Assembly (NCBI RefSeq): GCF_003479405.1
Contig: NZ_QUHB01000019.1
Coordinates: 1 to 24,990, forward strand
Source: Eubacterium sp. AF16-48
GTDB lineage: Bacteria; Bacillota; Clostridia; Lachnospirales; Lachnospiraceae
Reading direction: 5' to 3'
Length of the DNA: 24,990 nt
Position numbers and translations under genes: made by a program. Of this stretch, positions 1-8,400 are shown in pieces (the first letter of the stretch is position 1; every line of letters begins with the position of its first letter). A model generated the notes under the pieces. That model was not told where the DNA came from and did no database searches. It saw nothing but the letters and a program-made list of their open reading frames with translations.

Positions 1-270
1 GGGAAAATAATGAATTCATGAGAAAATCCTGGCAAGAATCGTCTCCGTACCGGCTGAAAGAAGTGAAATGAACCGGGAAAATAATGAACTCATGAGAAAA
101 TCCTGGTAAGAATCGTCTCCGTACCGGTTGAAAGAAGTGAAATGAACCGGGAAAATAATGAACTCATGAGAAAATCCTGGCAAGAATCATCTCCGTATCA
201 GTTGAAAGAAGTGAAATGAACCGGGAAAATAATGAATTCATAGAGAAGTCCCGGTATGAAGCGTCTCTTG
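1..270. repeat. 74-bp tandem repeat, three copies plus a degenerate fourth
   Basis: Units begin at 1, 75, 149 and 223, a constant 74-bp period. Units 1-3 are nearly identical; the fourth diverges after about 20 bases and fades by about 270. The array probably continues left of the window. Each unit carries CCGGGA followed about 22 bases later by TCCTGG (TCCCGG in the fourth copy), so a stem is possible, and a palindrome CTCATGAG or close variant. The period is not a multiple of three. Units 1 and 3 could encode a 17-residue peptide, but unit 2 has an early stop, so coding is unlikely. Confidence 0.9.
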
Positions 271-417
271 CTGATTTACAAAAACAAAATTACAGAAATG
301 AACAAAATATTTGCAACAAAGACATATAAAGTATGAATAACTATATTGAAATAAAGAAAGAAATAATATATAATAAATTATAATATTTAAACCATAAGTT
401 ACATACAAAGGAGAGCG
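271..417. other. AT-rich intergenic region upstream of the nuclease-like gene
   Basis: Very AT-rich stretch with no convincing ORF. TTGCAA at 311-316 is a possible -35 element, but no well-spaced -10 follows, so I do not call a promoter. An AAAGGAGAG ribosome binding site precedes the ATG at 418. Confidence 0.5.
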
Positions 418-1242
418 ATGATAAATTTAAGAGAGATTTTAATGGATGAGCTGAATAGATTGGATATATTGAAAAACAAAAGTGTAGAATTCTTAAAAAA
501 AGCACCGGAAGGAAGCTTGTATATTACTAATAATAAGAAACAGTGTCAGTATTATTGGAGAAAAAGTAAAGAAGACAGGCATGGTGTCTATATTAAAAAG
601 AAAAATAAAAAACTGATTTGGGATTTGGCTCAAAAAGAATATACATTAAAATTACTAACTAAAGTAGAAGAAAATAAAAAATACATTGAAAAAATTTTGA
701 ATAAGTATAATTTTGACGAAGGAGTACAGGTGTACGAAAAATTAAATCCCCTGAAACAAACCATAGTGCATCCGTATGTTTTGCCGGAAGAAGATTATGT
801 TGAATATTGGTATGAATACCAGAAGAATGAAAAGGAAAAATTAAGCAATAAAATTGCAAAGAGATATATGATAGAAGATGAATTAGAAATTATCACAGAA
901 AATGGCGAAAAGGTTAAATCTAAATCAGAAAAAATTCTGGCTGATAAATTTAAGTCAATGGGAATACCTTATGCATATGAGCAACCGGTTTTGCTTAATG
1001 GATACGGATATGTATTGCCGGACTTTAAAATTCTAAACAAAAAGACTAGAAAAGAGTATTACTGGGAGCATTTCGGGATGATGGATGATAGGGAGTATGC
1101 AGAAAAAACAATAAAAAAAATCGAAAATTATGAAAAAAATGGAATATTTCCGGGAAAGAATTTGATTATGACATTTGAGACAAAACAACATCCATTAAGT
1201 ATGAGAATAGTTTCAGAAAATATAGAAGAGTTTCTTGTGTAA
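418..1242 (+). CDS. PD-(D/E)XK nuclease-like protein of unknown role
   Basis: 274 residues. The C-terminal half (about 165-255) has the layout of a PD-(D/E)XK nuclease core: a helix with Ser170-Glu171 as the upstream acidic position, the strand ending Pro201-Asp202-Phe203, then Tyr-Trp-Glu217-His218-Phe-Gly220. The spacing from PD to the EH pair fits a sheet-hairpin-sheet active site. The N-terminal half (1-160) is lysine-, glutamate- and tyrosine-rich, probably helical, and not recognised. There is no signal peptide or membrane segment. AAAGGAGAGCG precedes the ATG at good spacing. It stands alone next to a tandem repeat array with no methylase, helicase or transposase beside it. Nuclease fold is an inference from motifs; substrate and role are unknown. 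Possible roles include orphan defence or DNA repair. Confidence 0.75.
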   Translation: MINLREILMDELNRLDILKNKSVEFLKKAPEGSLYITNNKKQCQYYWRKSKEDRHGVYIKKKNKKLIWDLAQKEYTLKLLTKVEENKKYIEKILNKYNFDEGVQVYEKLNPLKQTIVHPYVLPEEDYVEYWYEYQKNEKEKLSNKIAKRYMIEDELEIITENGEKVKSKSEKILADKFKSMGIPYAYEQPVLLNGYGYVLPDFKILNKKTRKEYYWEHFGMMDDREYAEKTIKKIENYEKNGIFPGKNLIMTFETKQHPLSMRIVSENIEEFLV

Positions 1243-1249
1243 AATCAAA

Positions 1250-1272
1250 TAAATAAAGAGCCGGGCTCTAAG
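1250..1272 (-). terminator. weak candidate terminator for the phospholipase-like gene
   Basis: Read on the minus strand, a 5-bp stem AGAGC/GCTCT with a 3-base loop (1257-1269) is followed by a T-rich run (TTTATTTATTTG). The stem is short, so this is only a candidate. It lies between two convergent genes. Confidence 0.3.
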
Positions 1273-1318
1273 GATTATAAATCGTTAAAGCCACAGCCCT
1301 AAGTTACAGAATTGATTC

Positions 1319-2122
1319 CTAATAGGGATTTCCATTAAAATCTTTATGAAATTCATTTGATAAAGAAGTGTCGCGTTCTACTGCGTTATTGAAATCATTA
1401 ATTAAAAATACGGCATTTTTAACGGAATTTCTCAGAACTTTATATAAAAATTTTGTTTGCTGTCTGCATTTTTTGTTAATACCCGGTTTAATAACGTGAC
1501 CGTTTAGTTTTTTATAATTCATAGTCATATGGAAACAGGTATCTATGAGATGTCTTTTGAAAAATCCCGGAGCTACAAAAAATCTCTTTAAAAATTTCAT
1601 CCATTTAAGACTTTCTAAAATAATTTTAGAAGATAAATTTTCATAAAATGAAACCATGCTTAATGCAGTTTCCCTATTTGCAGGAATAAGGTAATCCATA
1701 GGGTAATATTGGGGGATATAATTATCCTTTGATATCATAAGATGTTCTAAGTCACCCTCTATTTCAACATGACCGCAGCCTGTTATTTCCATAAATTTAT
1801 TTACATAAGGATGGCAATTGCAGTCAAGGGTAAAATGGCATATAAATCCCAAAATATAACTATATTCAGGGCTGTTTTTGCCATATTTTTTTATAACGGA
1901 AACAGCATGTTCCATAAAATCATAAACATCCTGCCTATGATGTTTAACACCAGTCTGGTTTATTTTATTAATATAAAATGCTCTGTAAAAAAACAGAAAA
2001 TCCGGTCCTTGAAGTCCTATGCGGAAGGAGTCAGGAAATTTTCGTATGATATCTTTTGTGTCGCCAGATAATTTGGCAATGACTAATTTGCCAAATTTAT
2101 TATGTGCATAAGTTGATGGCAT
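1319..2122 (-). CDS. zinc-dependent phospholipase C-like protein
   Basis: 267 residues. The spread of metal-ligand type residues matches the zinc-dependent phospholipase C family (PF00882): His7 near the N-terminus, Gly-Pro-Asp41 (GLQGPDF), His72, then His96-x3-Asp100-x3-His104 in HFTLDCNCHP, and an acidic/His cluster at 118-127 (HVEIEGDLEH). The family hydrolyses phospholipid head groups in secreted toxins, but many Clostridia carry uncharacterised paralogs like this one that lack a signal peptide, as here, which suggests a cytoplasmic protein. GGGGGTGA precedes the ATG. It is transcribed away from the gene at 2404 and towards the nuclease-like gene. Fold is fairly sure; activity on phospholipid is inference. 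Confidence 0.8.
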   Translation of the reverse strand: MPSTYAHNKFGKLVIAKLSGDTKDIIRKFPDSFRIGLQGPDFLFFYRAFYINKINQTGVKHHRQDVYDFMEHAVSVIKKYGKNSPEYSYILGFICHFTLDCNCHPYVNKFMEITGCGHVEIEGDLEHLMISKDNYIPQYYPMDYLIPANRETALSMVSFYENLSSKIILESLKWMKFLKRFFVAPGFFKRHLIDTCFHMTMNYKKLNGHVIKPGINKKCRQQTKFLYKVLRNSVKNAVFLINDFNNAVERDTSLSNEFHKDFNGNPY

Positions 2123-2403
2123 AAAATCACCCCCATAAAATAACTTTACCTTAGTTTAACACATAAGGAAAGAAGATAAAACATTAAAATTTGTAGGTTG
2201 TATTTGGATAAAAACATTAAGTATGTCAGTTGCATTTTAGCAGACAATATTGTACAGTAAATAAATAGCTTTGACAGGGTAGAACATTTAGCGGAGCCTG
2301 ATTAATGAAAAATTAAATGAAAATTATCAGGTTAATGAATGTATTTAACCGAATTATTTGTATGTGAAAATTCATTTTATTATATGTTACGATTGGAGAA
2401 AAA
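2123..2403. other. divergent intergenic region with a weak candidate promoter
   Basis: About 280 AT-rich bases between divergent genes. TTGTAT at 2358-2363 and TATATG at 2381-2386, spaced 17 bp, could drive the gene at 2404 with a very short leader; both boxes are only fair matches. A 6-bp inverted repeat GGTTAA/TTAACC spans 2331-2351. No ORF or clear RNA structure is seen. Confidence 0.35.
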
Positions 2404-3084
2404 ATGTCAGGAAAATTAATGTCAGATAAATTTAGAGCATTATCATTTACGGCAAAAATTCAATATACTTGGGAATTTTATAAATTAAGAATTACTATTG
2501 TGGTTCTGTCCATTGCCCTTGGGACGGCAATAATACATGGAGTGGCAACAAATAATAGAAAACCATTGTACTGTGCAGTGTTTAATGACTTAAATAACGA
2601 AAAAATAGAGGATCGTGTTAAGGAAAAGTATTCCGAGTACACAGGCTGCAAAAAAAATGATATTAAAGTGGACACGGGATATGGTTTTAAAATGTCAGAT
2701 GAATACGGTTACAACCGCATTGATGCAGGCTCATCCATTAGATTTATGAGTGTTCAGTCAGCAAAAGAAATGGATGTAATTATTACTGACAGAAGCTCAC
2801 TTTTATGGGTAAAAAGTGAAGGTTTTCTTGTTGGGGTAAAGGATGTGTTGCCGGAGGATTTATACAAGAAATTGGAACCATATTTTGTGTATGCCAGGTT
2901 TGAAAAAGAAACAGACAAGGATAAAAATGACGGTGTAGTATATGGACTTGATATATCTGATACTGAATTTTACAAGGGTTACAGTGATAATTACAAGGAT
3001 GCAGTTATAGCTTTTCCGGAATTCTCTAAAAATAAAGAGGCGGCAGTGAAATTTGTAAAATGCGTATACGGCATAAAAGAGTAG
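2404..3084 (+). CDS. membrane-anchored protein of unknown function
   Basis: 226 residues. After a short cationic cytoplasmic start, one hydrophobic segment (about 30-49) serves as membrane anchor or uncleaved signal, leaving a domain of about 175 residues outside. That domain is charged and tyrosine-rich, and contains VIITDRSSLLW (about 120-130) and a C-terminal FPEFSKNKEAAVKFVK stretch (about 200-219), vaguely like the end of a solute-binding protein fold, which I cannot confirm. There is no lipobox. GGAGAAAAA precedes the ATG at 2404; a second ATG six codons in is less well placed. A strong terminator follows at 3122, so it looks like a single-gene unit. I do not recognise the family. Confidence 0.7.
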   Translation: MSGKLMSDKFRALSFTAKIQYTWEFYKLRITIVVLSIALGTAIIHGVATNNRKPLYCAVFNDLNNEKIEDRVKEKYSEYTGCKKNDIKVDTGYGFKMSDEYGYNRIDAGSSIRFMSVQSAKEMDVIITDRSSLLWVKSEGFLVGVKDVLPEDLYKKLEPYFVYARFEKETDKDKNDGVVYGLDISDTEFYKGYSDNYKDAVIAFPEFSKNKEAAVKFVKCVYGIKE

Positions 3085-3121
3085 GACACTGTGAATTAGG
3101 AAAAAACATAAAAACTACAGG

Positions 3122-3157
3122 TACCGGTTTTCAAATATATTGAAGACCGGTATTTTT
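3122..3157 (+). terminator. intrinsic terminator after the membrane-anchored gene
   Basis: A 12-bp perfect stem, TACCGGTTTTCA (3122-3133) against TGAAGACCGGTA (3141-3152), with a 7-base loop and a T-run behind it. An ATG at 3140 lies in this hairpin, which is one reason for placing the next gene's start at 3275. Confidence 0.9.
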
Positions 3158-3206
3158 GTATCCGGCCGGGGAATGTTTATAAATTTGAATTTCCAAATTT
3201 TTGGGC

Positions 3207-3235
3207 TTGATTTATATTTCAAAATGGGATATACT
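3207..3235 (+). promoter_or_regulatory. sigma-A promoter of the radical SAM unit
   Basis: TTGATT (3207-3212), 17-bp spacer, TATACT (3230-3235). It lies after the terminator and about 40 bases before the chosen ATG. Confidence 0.65.
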
Positions 3236-3274
3236 AAACGAAACAGAACAAACGTTCGAGAAAAGGAGCAGACA

Positions 3275-4606
3275 ATGGAAATACAGCAGGACATGACCAT
3301 TTCAGAAAAATTAAAAATTCTTACAGATGCAGCCAAGTATGATGTTGCCTGCACCAGCAGTGGCGTTGACAGGAATAATAAAGGTAAGGGTATGGGAGAT
3401 GCCCATGCCTGTGGCATTTGTCATACTTTTGCTTCAGACGGAAGATGTGTTTCTTTATTAAAAATTTTATATACAAATGAATGTATTTATGATTGTAAAT
3501 ATTGCATTAACAGAAAGTCTAATGATGTGAAGAGGGCTTCTTTTACACCGGATGAAGTGTGTAAGCTGACCATGGAATTTTACAGAAGAAACTATATTGA
3601 AGGTCTGTTTTTAAGCTCAGGCATTTTAAAAAGCCCTGATTTTACTATGGGACTTATATATGAAACACTGTGGAAGCTTCGTAATGAACATCATTTTTTC
3701 GGATACATTCATGTAAAGGCAATTCCCGGAGCTTCGCCGGAAATCATTGAAAAAATAGGATTTTTAGCAGACAGAATGAGCACTAATCTGGAGTTACCTA
3801 CTAAGGAGAGTCTAAAAGCGCTGGCTCCTAATAAGAATCAGAAGAATATACTTGCACCTATGCGGCAGATACAGGCTGGAAGCGGAAATCTTATTGCCCC
3901 GGTGAATGATGGATACAGTCTTATTACAAGAAGGGGTAACAAGATGAAGTCTAAGTTTGTTCCGGCAGGTCAGAGCACCCAGATGATTATCGGGGCAACT
4001 CCTGAGACAGATTATCAGCTAATGTCTGTAACAGAATATATGTATAAGGAATACAAGATGAAGAGGGTGTTTTATTCAGCATTTGTTAATGTAAATCATA
4101 ACATTGATGCACCTGCACCGGTAGGTCCTAATCCGCTTTTGCGGGAACACAGGCTGTATCAGGCAGACTGGCTTTTAAGATATTACGGTTTTATGGTAAA
4201 TGAACTTTTAAATGAAAAAAGACCTAATTTTAACGTGGTTTTAGACCCAAAATGTGACTGGGCAGTAAATCATCTGGAGCGGTTTCCGGTGGAAATTATG
4301 AGGGCAGATTATTATACATTGTTGAGGGTTCCGGGAATTGGAGTAAAGTCAGCTAAAAGAATTACATCAGCAAGGAGATATAACAATCTTAATTTTGAAA
4401 GTTTGAAAAAGATGGGAGTTGTATTAAAAAGGGCAGCTTATTTTATTACCTGCAACGGAAAAACTATGTTTCCTCTTAATATGAATCAGGATTTTATAGC
4501 CAGAAGTCTTGCAGATACAGATAAAAGGCAGACATACGCTATAGAGCAGGATACAACATATAAGCAGATGACCCTTATGGATATGGGAGTGAGAGTTAAT
4601 GGATAA
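3275..4606 (+). CDS. putative DNA modification/repair radical SAM protein
   Basis: 443 residues from the ATG at 3275, which has AAAGGAG seven bases upstream; an in-frame ATG at 3140 would lie in a terminator and ahead of the promoter. The radical SAM motif Cx3Cx2C is Cys70-Cys74-Cys77 (CIYDCKYC). It is preceded by a cysteine-bearing segment, CGICHTF (46-52). A helix-hairpin-helix near 353-363 (PGIGVKSAKRI) suggests contact with nucleic acid. This layout matches the family described as putative DNA modification/repair radical SAM protein (TIGR03916), which occurs with a DUF4130 partner, exactly as here: the next gene overlaps by 8 bp. The true substrate is, to my knowledge, not established. 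Family call is firm; function is family inference. Confidence 0.9.
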   Translation: MEIQQDMTISEKLKILTDAAKYDVACTSSGVDRNNKGKGMGDAHACGICHTFASDGRCVSLLKILYTNECIYDCKYCINRKSNDVKRASFTPDEVCKLTMEFYRRNYIEGLFLSSGILKSPDFTMGLIYETLWKLRNEHHFFGYIHVKAIPGASPEIIEKIGFLADRMSTNLELPTKESLKALAPNKNQKNILAPMRQIQAGSGNLIAPVNDGYSLITRRGNKMKSKFVPAGQSTQMIIGATPETDYQLMSVTEYMYKEYKMKRVFYSAFVNVNHNIDAPAPVGPNPLLREHRLYQADWLLRYYGFMVNELLNEKRPNFNVVLDPKCDWAVNHLERFPVEIMRADYYTLLRVPGIGVKSAKRITSARRYNNLNFESLKKMGVVLKRAAYFITCNGKTMFPLNMNQDFIARSLADTDKRQTYAIEQDTTYKQMTLMDMGVRVNG

Positions 4607-5354
4607 TATTACGTTAGTTTGCCATGAAAGTTTTGATGGAATAATGACTGCCGTTTATGACGGCTGGGTATATATGAATAGAGGATACAATGTGAGCATA
4701 CATCCGGGGGAAAATTACGCACCTACATTTTTCTCTCAATTTGTGCCTGTTGAGACAGATTTGGAAAAGGCGGTAAAGGTAGCTAAGTCTATCAGGGTAA
4801 AGATATCATTAGAGGCATATACGATGGTTTTCAGAGCATGCATGCATTATGAAGAAGACCGGGGGGATGCCGTTTTCGGTTTCCTGAAAGTGGGATATAA
4901 TGTTGGGGCAAAGGTAACTAAAATGCTGGGAAATGAGTATGTGATGCGGGTTATGGAATTAAGCAGAAAAGCAGTAAATGAGGCACATTTATATAAGGGA
5001 TTTATTAGATTTGATGAATTGAGGGGAGGAGTTTTATTTGGAAAAATTGAGCCTAAGTGTGATGTTATTCCTCTTTTAACAGAGCATTTTAAAAACAGAT
5101 TTCCGGGAGAAGACTGGATTATATATGACACAAAAAGAAAAAAGTCAGCAGTTCACAGGCATGATTCAGAGGTTATTTTAGTTGAAGGAAGAGATATAGA
5201 AGTAGTAACTGAGGGACTTCAAAAGGATGATGAATACAGAGATTTATGGAAGGTGTTTTTTGATACAATAGGTATTGATGAAAGGTACAATCCGAAATGC
5301 CAGCAGACTAATCTTCCACAATGGTACCGAAAGTATATGATAGAAATGAAATAA
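4599..5354 (+). CDS. DUF4130/TIGR03915 family putative DNA metabolism protein
   Basis: 251 residues, starting inside the last codons of the radical SAM gene with a GGGAGTGAGAG site, which implies translational coupling. The start (Leu-Val-Cys-His-Glu-Ser-Phe-Asp-Gly, then Val-Tyr-Asp-Gly-Trp) and the end (Leu-Pro-Gln-Trp-Tyr-Arg-Lys-Tyr-Met-Ile-Glu-Met) match my memory of the family that accompanies TIGR03916 radical SAM proteins. In some bacteria this domain is fused to a uracil-DNA glycosylase-like domain; no such fusion is present here, and the length fits the stand-alone form. There is no membrane segment or metal motif. It presumably works with the radical SAM protein on nucleic acid; the reaction is unknown. 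Confidence 0.88.
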   Translation: MDNITLVCHESFDGIMTAVYDGWVYMNRGYNVSIHPGENYAPTFFSQFVPVETDLEKAVKVAKSIRVKISLEAYTMVFRACMHYEEDRGDAVFGFLKVGYNVGAKVTKMLGNEYVMRVMELSRKAVNEAHLYKGFIRFDELRGGVLFGKIEPKCDVIPLLTEHFKNRFPGEDWIIYDTKRKKSAVHRHDSEVILVEGRDIEVVTEGLQKDDEYRDLWKVFFDTIGIDERYNPKCQQTNLPQWYRKYMIEMK

Positions 5355-5389
5355 TATTACAAATATTACAAAGATTTAAGCGTATTTTC

Positions 5390-5418
5390 TTCACTTTTTA
5401 TTGCTTTAGTGTTATACT
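5390..5418 (+). promoter_or_regulatory. candidate sigma-A promoter of purL
   Basis: TTCACT (5390-5395), 17-bp spacer, TATACT (5413-5418), giving a leader of about 75 nt before the purL ATG. Confidence 0.6.
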
Positions 5419-5429
5419 AACCGAAGTAG

Positions 5430-5457
5430 TTTTGCCATATTGTAATGGTTGGCAAAA
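5430..5457 (+). promoter_or_regulatory. inverted repeat in the purL leader, possible operator
   Basis: TTTTGCC (5430-5436) and GGCAAAA (5451-5457) form a perfect 7-bp inverted repeat, with an inner CCAT/ATGG alternative. It sits a few bases past the expected transcription start and has no T-run of its own, so an operator is more likely than a terminator. Confidence 0.45.
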
Positions 5458-5498
5458 TTAATAACACAAGATTTATTGTACTATTCTAGGAGGAATCG

Positions 5499-8400
5499 AT
5501 GAGCAAAGTTAAACGTGTGTATGTAGAGAAAAAACAGCCATATGCTGTTACTGCAAAAGAACTTACAGAGGATATTAAAGGATATCTGGAGATTGATGGT
5601 TTAAAAGAAGTTAGGGTTCTTGTAAGATATGATGTTGAAAATCTTTCAGAGGACACATATAAGAAGGCATTAACTTCAGTATTTTCAGAACCGCCTGTTG
5701 ATGATGTTTATGAAGAAACATTCCCATATGATGAAGCAAATTCAAAAGTATTTAGTGTTGAGTTTTTGCCGGGACAGTTTGATCAGAGAGCAGATTCAGC
5801 GGTACAGTGTGTTAAGTTTTTAAACGAGGATGAGAATCCTGTTATAAAAACAGCTACAACATATGTTTTAGTTGGCGATATATCAGATGCAGAATTTGAA
5901 CAGATTAAAAATTACTGCATAAATCCGGTAGATTCAAGAGAAACAGGCTTGGAAAAACCGGAAACTTTAGTTACAGAGTTTGAAGAACCGGCAGATGTTA
6001 TTATATTTGAGGGATTTAAAGATATGGAAGAAAAGCCTCTTAAAGAGCTTTATGATTCCCTTGGACTGGCTATGACATTTAAGGATTTTCTTCATATCCA
6101 GAATTATTTCAAAAATGAAGAAAACAGAGATCCATCCATGACAGAAATAAGAGTGTTGGATACTTATTGGTCTGACCATTGCCGTCACACTACATTTAAC
6201 ACTGAACTTACAGATGTTAAGTTTGATGAAGGATATTTCAATGAACCAATTGAGAAAACCTATGAGAGTTATTTAGATACCAGAAAAGATGTTTTTGGTG
6301 AAAGAAAAGATAAGTTTGTATGCCTTATGGATTTAGCACTTATAGCTATGAGAAAGTTAAAGAAGGAAGGCAAGTTAGATGATCAGGAAAAATCAGATGA
6401 AATTAACGCATGTAGTATTGTGGTGCCTGTAGAAGTAGATGGACAGACAGAGGAATGGTTAGTAAACTTCAAAAATGAAACACATAACCATCCTACAGAA
6501 ATTGAACCTTTTGGTGGCGCAGCAACGTGTCTTGGAGGAGCTATAAGAGATCCGTTGTCAGGACGTACTTATGTATATCAGGCTATGCGTGTTACAGGAG
6601 CAGCAGATCCTACTAAGCCAATGAGTGAAACTCTTCACGGAAAGCTTCCACAGAAGAAATTAGTTCAGGGTGCCGCTAACGGATATAGTTCATATGGAAA
6701 CCAGATAGGTCTTGCAACAGGATTGGTAAAAGAAATTTATCATCCTGATTATGTTGCAAAGAGAATGGAAATAGGTGCAGTTATGGGGGCAGCCCCGAGA
6801 CGTGCCGTTCAGAGATTAACATCTGATCCGGGAGATATTATTATTCTTCTTGGTGGAAGAACAGGTCGTGACGGATGTGGTGGAGCAACAGGCTCATCAA
6901 AGATTCACACAGAAGAGTCTATTGAAACATGTGGTGCAGAAGTACAGAAAGGTAACGCACCTACAGAACGTAAGTTACAGAGATTATTTAGAAGAGAAGA
7001 GGTCAGCCACATAATTAAGAAATGTAATGACTTTGGTGCCGGTGGTGTGTCAGTAGCTATTGGCGAATTGGCAGACGGACTTCATGTAAATTTAGATAAA
7101 GTTCCTAAGAAATATGCAGGATTAGACGGGACAGAAATAGCTATTTCAGAATCTCAGGAAAGAATGGCTGTTGTAGTTGATAAAGATGACGTAGAACAGT
7201 TCCTTAAGTATGCAAATGAAGAGAACTTAGAAGCTACAGTTGTAGCTTACGTTACAGAAGAACCTAGACTGGTTCTTGAATGGAGAGGAAAGGAAATTGT
7301 TAATATTTCAAGAGCTTTTCTTGATACAAACGGTGCTCATCAGGAAACAACAGTTGAGGTGGATATGCCTGATGAAGAAAAGAATTTCTTCAAGAAACCG
7401 GTTGTAGATGATGTAAAAGATAAGTGGCTTGAAACATTATCAGATTTAAATGTATGTTCACAGAAGGGACTTGTTGAAAAGTTTGACGGTTCAATTGGAG
7501 CAGGTTCAGTGTTTATGCCACATGGTGGAAAATACCAGAAGACAGAAACACAGACTATGGTGGCAAAGTTACCTGTACTTAAAGGAAAATGTGATACAGT
7601 AACAATGATGAGTTATGGATTTGATCCGTATCTTTCAAGCTGGAGCCCATATCACGGGGCAATTTACGCAGTAGTTGACTCTATTGCAAAAGTAGTTGCT
7701 AGTGGTGGTGATTATAAGAAGATTCGTATGACTTTCCAGGAATACTTTAGAAGAATGACTGAAGAACCACGTCGTTGGAGCCAGCCGTTTGCAGCACTTC
7801 TTGGTGCATATGACGCACAGATGGGATTTGGTTTACCATCAATAGGTGGTAAGGATAGTATGTCAGGAACATTTAATGATATTGATGTACCACCGACACT
7901 GGTTTCATTTGCAGTGGATGTTGCAAAGGAAAAAGATATTATAACACCTGAATTTAAAGCAGCAGGTAATAAGATTGTTAAATTTGAAATTGTAAGAGAT
8001 CAGTATGAGAAGCCTGTTTATGAAGAAGTGATGAAGCTATACGATAAGATTCATGACATGATTCAGAATGGAGTAATTATTTCAGCATATGCTCTTGAAA
8101 GCAAGGGTATTATACCGGCAGTAAGTAAGATGGCATTTGGTAATAACATTGGTGTAAGCATCAGCGGAAGAATACCTGGCGCTGATTTGTTCGCACCATC
8201 ATTTGGTGATATTATTGCTGAAATACCGTCAGATAAATTAGATGATATAACAGCAAGCTATGTTTTAATAGGTGAAACAAATGATAAGGCTACATTTGAA
8301 TATGGCTACGATTCAATACCTATGGATGAAGCATTAAAGGTATGGGAGAAGCCATTAGAGAAGGTATTCCCAACAAGAAGCCATAATGATAAGTCATTAT

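Noticed and set aside
1..270. CRISPR array or a chain of small peptides
   Set aside because: There are no variable spacers between the 74-bp units, and the possible 17-residue peptide is cut by a stop in the second copy.
3140..3274. Longer N-terminus of the radical SAM protein
   Set aside because: The ATG at 3140 is inside the preceding terminator and lies before the promoter; the ATG at 3275 has a good ribosome binding site.
5418..5434. PurR box at purL
   Set aside because: CTAACCGAAGTAG shares only the CCGAA core with the Bacillus box, and no second box is found.
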